Source: Amylibacter marinus
GTDB lineage: Bacteria > Pseudomonadota > Alphaproteobacteria > Rhodobacterales > Rhodobacteraceae
Assembly: GCF_030160015.1 (NCBI RefSeq)
Contig: NZ_BSNN01000008.1
Span: 1-64,000 of the forward strand
Direction: 5' to 3'
DNA length: 64,000 nt
Shown here: positions 63,600 to 64,000 of the stretch, in pieces
How positions within the stretch are numbered: the stretch's first letter is position 1
Layout: each line of letters begins with the position of its first letter
Notes under the pieces: generated by a model
Databases searched by the model: none
What the model was told of the DNA's origin: nothing
The model's input: only the letters and a program-made list of their open reading frames with translations
Program-made: the position numbers and the translations under genes

Positions 63600-64000
63600 T
63601 CCGATAGGCCGCATTATCCCCAACGGATAAGAACCAAATAGATCCATCAGGTGCTTCGCGGATATCACGGATGCGATTGTAGTGATCCTGAAACAGGCGC
63701 TCTTTTTCTGACAACTCGTCCATCTCTAGGGCGCTGCGCGAAATCATATCAAATTTCAGCGAGCCTACAAAAATATCCCCCTGCCATTCGGGAAACATAT
63801 CGCCTTGATAAATCATCATTCCCGAGGGTGCGATTGAGGGGTCCCAAAACAGCATTGGTTGCTCGTGCCCAACCTTGTGTGTGCCTTCACCCACCTTTAG
63901 ACCGCTATAGTGACGCCCGTAGGAGATAACCGGCCAACCATAATCAAGACCAAACTTGGGTTGATTGATTTCATCACCTCCCTTTGGCCCATGCTCTACA
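63589..64000 (-). CDS. PQQ-dependent sugar dehydrogenase, 3' part
   Basis: Only the C-terminal 136 residues are in the window; the frame stays open to the right edge. It reads EHGPKGGDEINQPKFGLDYG, then WPVISYGRHYSG, SIAPSGMMIYQGDMFPEWQG, DIFVGSLKFDMISR and RDIREAPDGSIWFLS near the end. This is the closing blade region of the soluble aldose sugar dehydrogenase (YliI/Gdh-B) beta-propeller, normally periplasmic. The internal ATG at 63894 is not the real start. Confidence 0.85.
   Translation of the reverse strand, partial: VEHGPKGGDEINQPKFGLDYGWPVISYGRHYSGLKVGEGTHKVGHEQPMLFWDPSIAPSGMMIYQGDMFPEWQGDIFVGSLKFDMISRSALEMDELSEKERLFQDHYNRIRDIREAPDGSIWFLSVGDNAAYRISR

Noticed and set aside
1-64000. CRISPR arrays and rRNA genes
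   Set aside because: No regularly spaced repeats or rRNA-like sequence were noticed on reading through the window.

Overview
The window looks like a chromosomal stretch of an alphaproteobacterium of the Rhodobacterales (Roseobacter type). The basis is gene content: TRAP transporters, cobT/cobS, ornithine-lipid olsB/olsA, a ChpT-like phosphotransferase, DUF3553 and DUF3329 small proteins, class II DAHP synthase next to a PAS protein, and a complete inositol pathway. The taxon is inferred from this combination, not from a marker gene. No rRNA gene, intact tRNA, CRISPR array or complete insertion sequence was seen.

Region 1 (1-11861) is the right end of a genomic island. It carries a tyrosine integrase, an AlpA-type regulator and a 46-bp 3' fragment of tRNA-Cys at 11816-11861 that should be the right attachment repeat. 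Its cargo is a VirD4/HerA-like ATPase with two small membrane proteins, a KAP-family membrane NTPase, a GHKL ATPase paired with a 78-residue protein, and a membrane-anchored PKD-like protein. The AlpA 3' end plus its terminator exists twice, flanking the GHKL pair; one copy is a broken remnant. This points to cassette-wise growth of a defence-type island. A 245-bp spacer at 3003-3247 holds an unusual set of nested dyads.

Region 2 (11862-19913) is loosely packed: a Tat-exported isochorismatase-like hydrolase with a divergent AraC regulator, a secreted protein of unknown function, maleylacetoacetate isomerase, LysR, GST and a PNPOx-like protein. It has long spacers and gene debris.

Region 3 (20004-42632) is catabolic. 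An inositol regulon (iolDCBJG, ABC transporter, DUF3329 protein, two further Gfo/Idh dehydrogenases, an IolE-like TIM barrel, LacI regulator) is split in two by an isethionate cluster (IclR, TRAP transporter, GMC dehydrogenase IseJ, Xsc, YeiH-type exporter). A palindrome centred on TGCAACCGGTTGCA, or close to it, sits before iolD, before the ABC operon and before the second dehydrogenase operon. It ties the two halves together and is the likely LacI operator.

Region 4 (42758-51500) is two divergent operons for an unidentified acid sugar or its lactone: TRAP transporter, ABM protein, metallo-hydrolase, OtnK kinase and OtnC decarboxylase on one side; a LeuB/tartrate-type dehydrogenase, a Gfo/Idh dehydrogenase and an FCD-GntR regulator on the other. 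A GntR-type operator lies between them.

Region 5 (51497-64000) is mostly housekeeping: MFS, cobT, cobS, fatty acid desaturase, ThiE-like, olsA-olsB, DUF3553, ChpT-like, gamma carbonic anhydrase, gmk, PAS protein, DAHP synthase, a GlxA-type regulator and the 3' part of a PQQ-type sugar dehydrogenase cut by the window edge.
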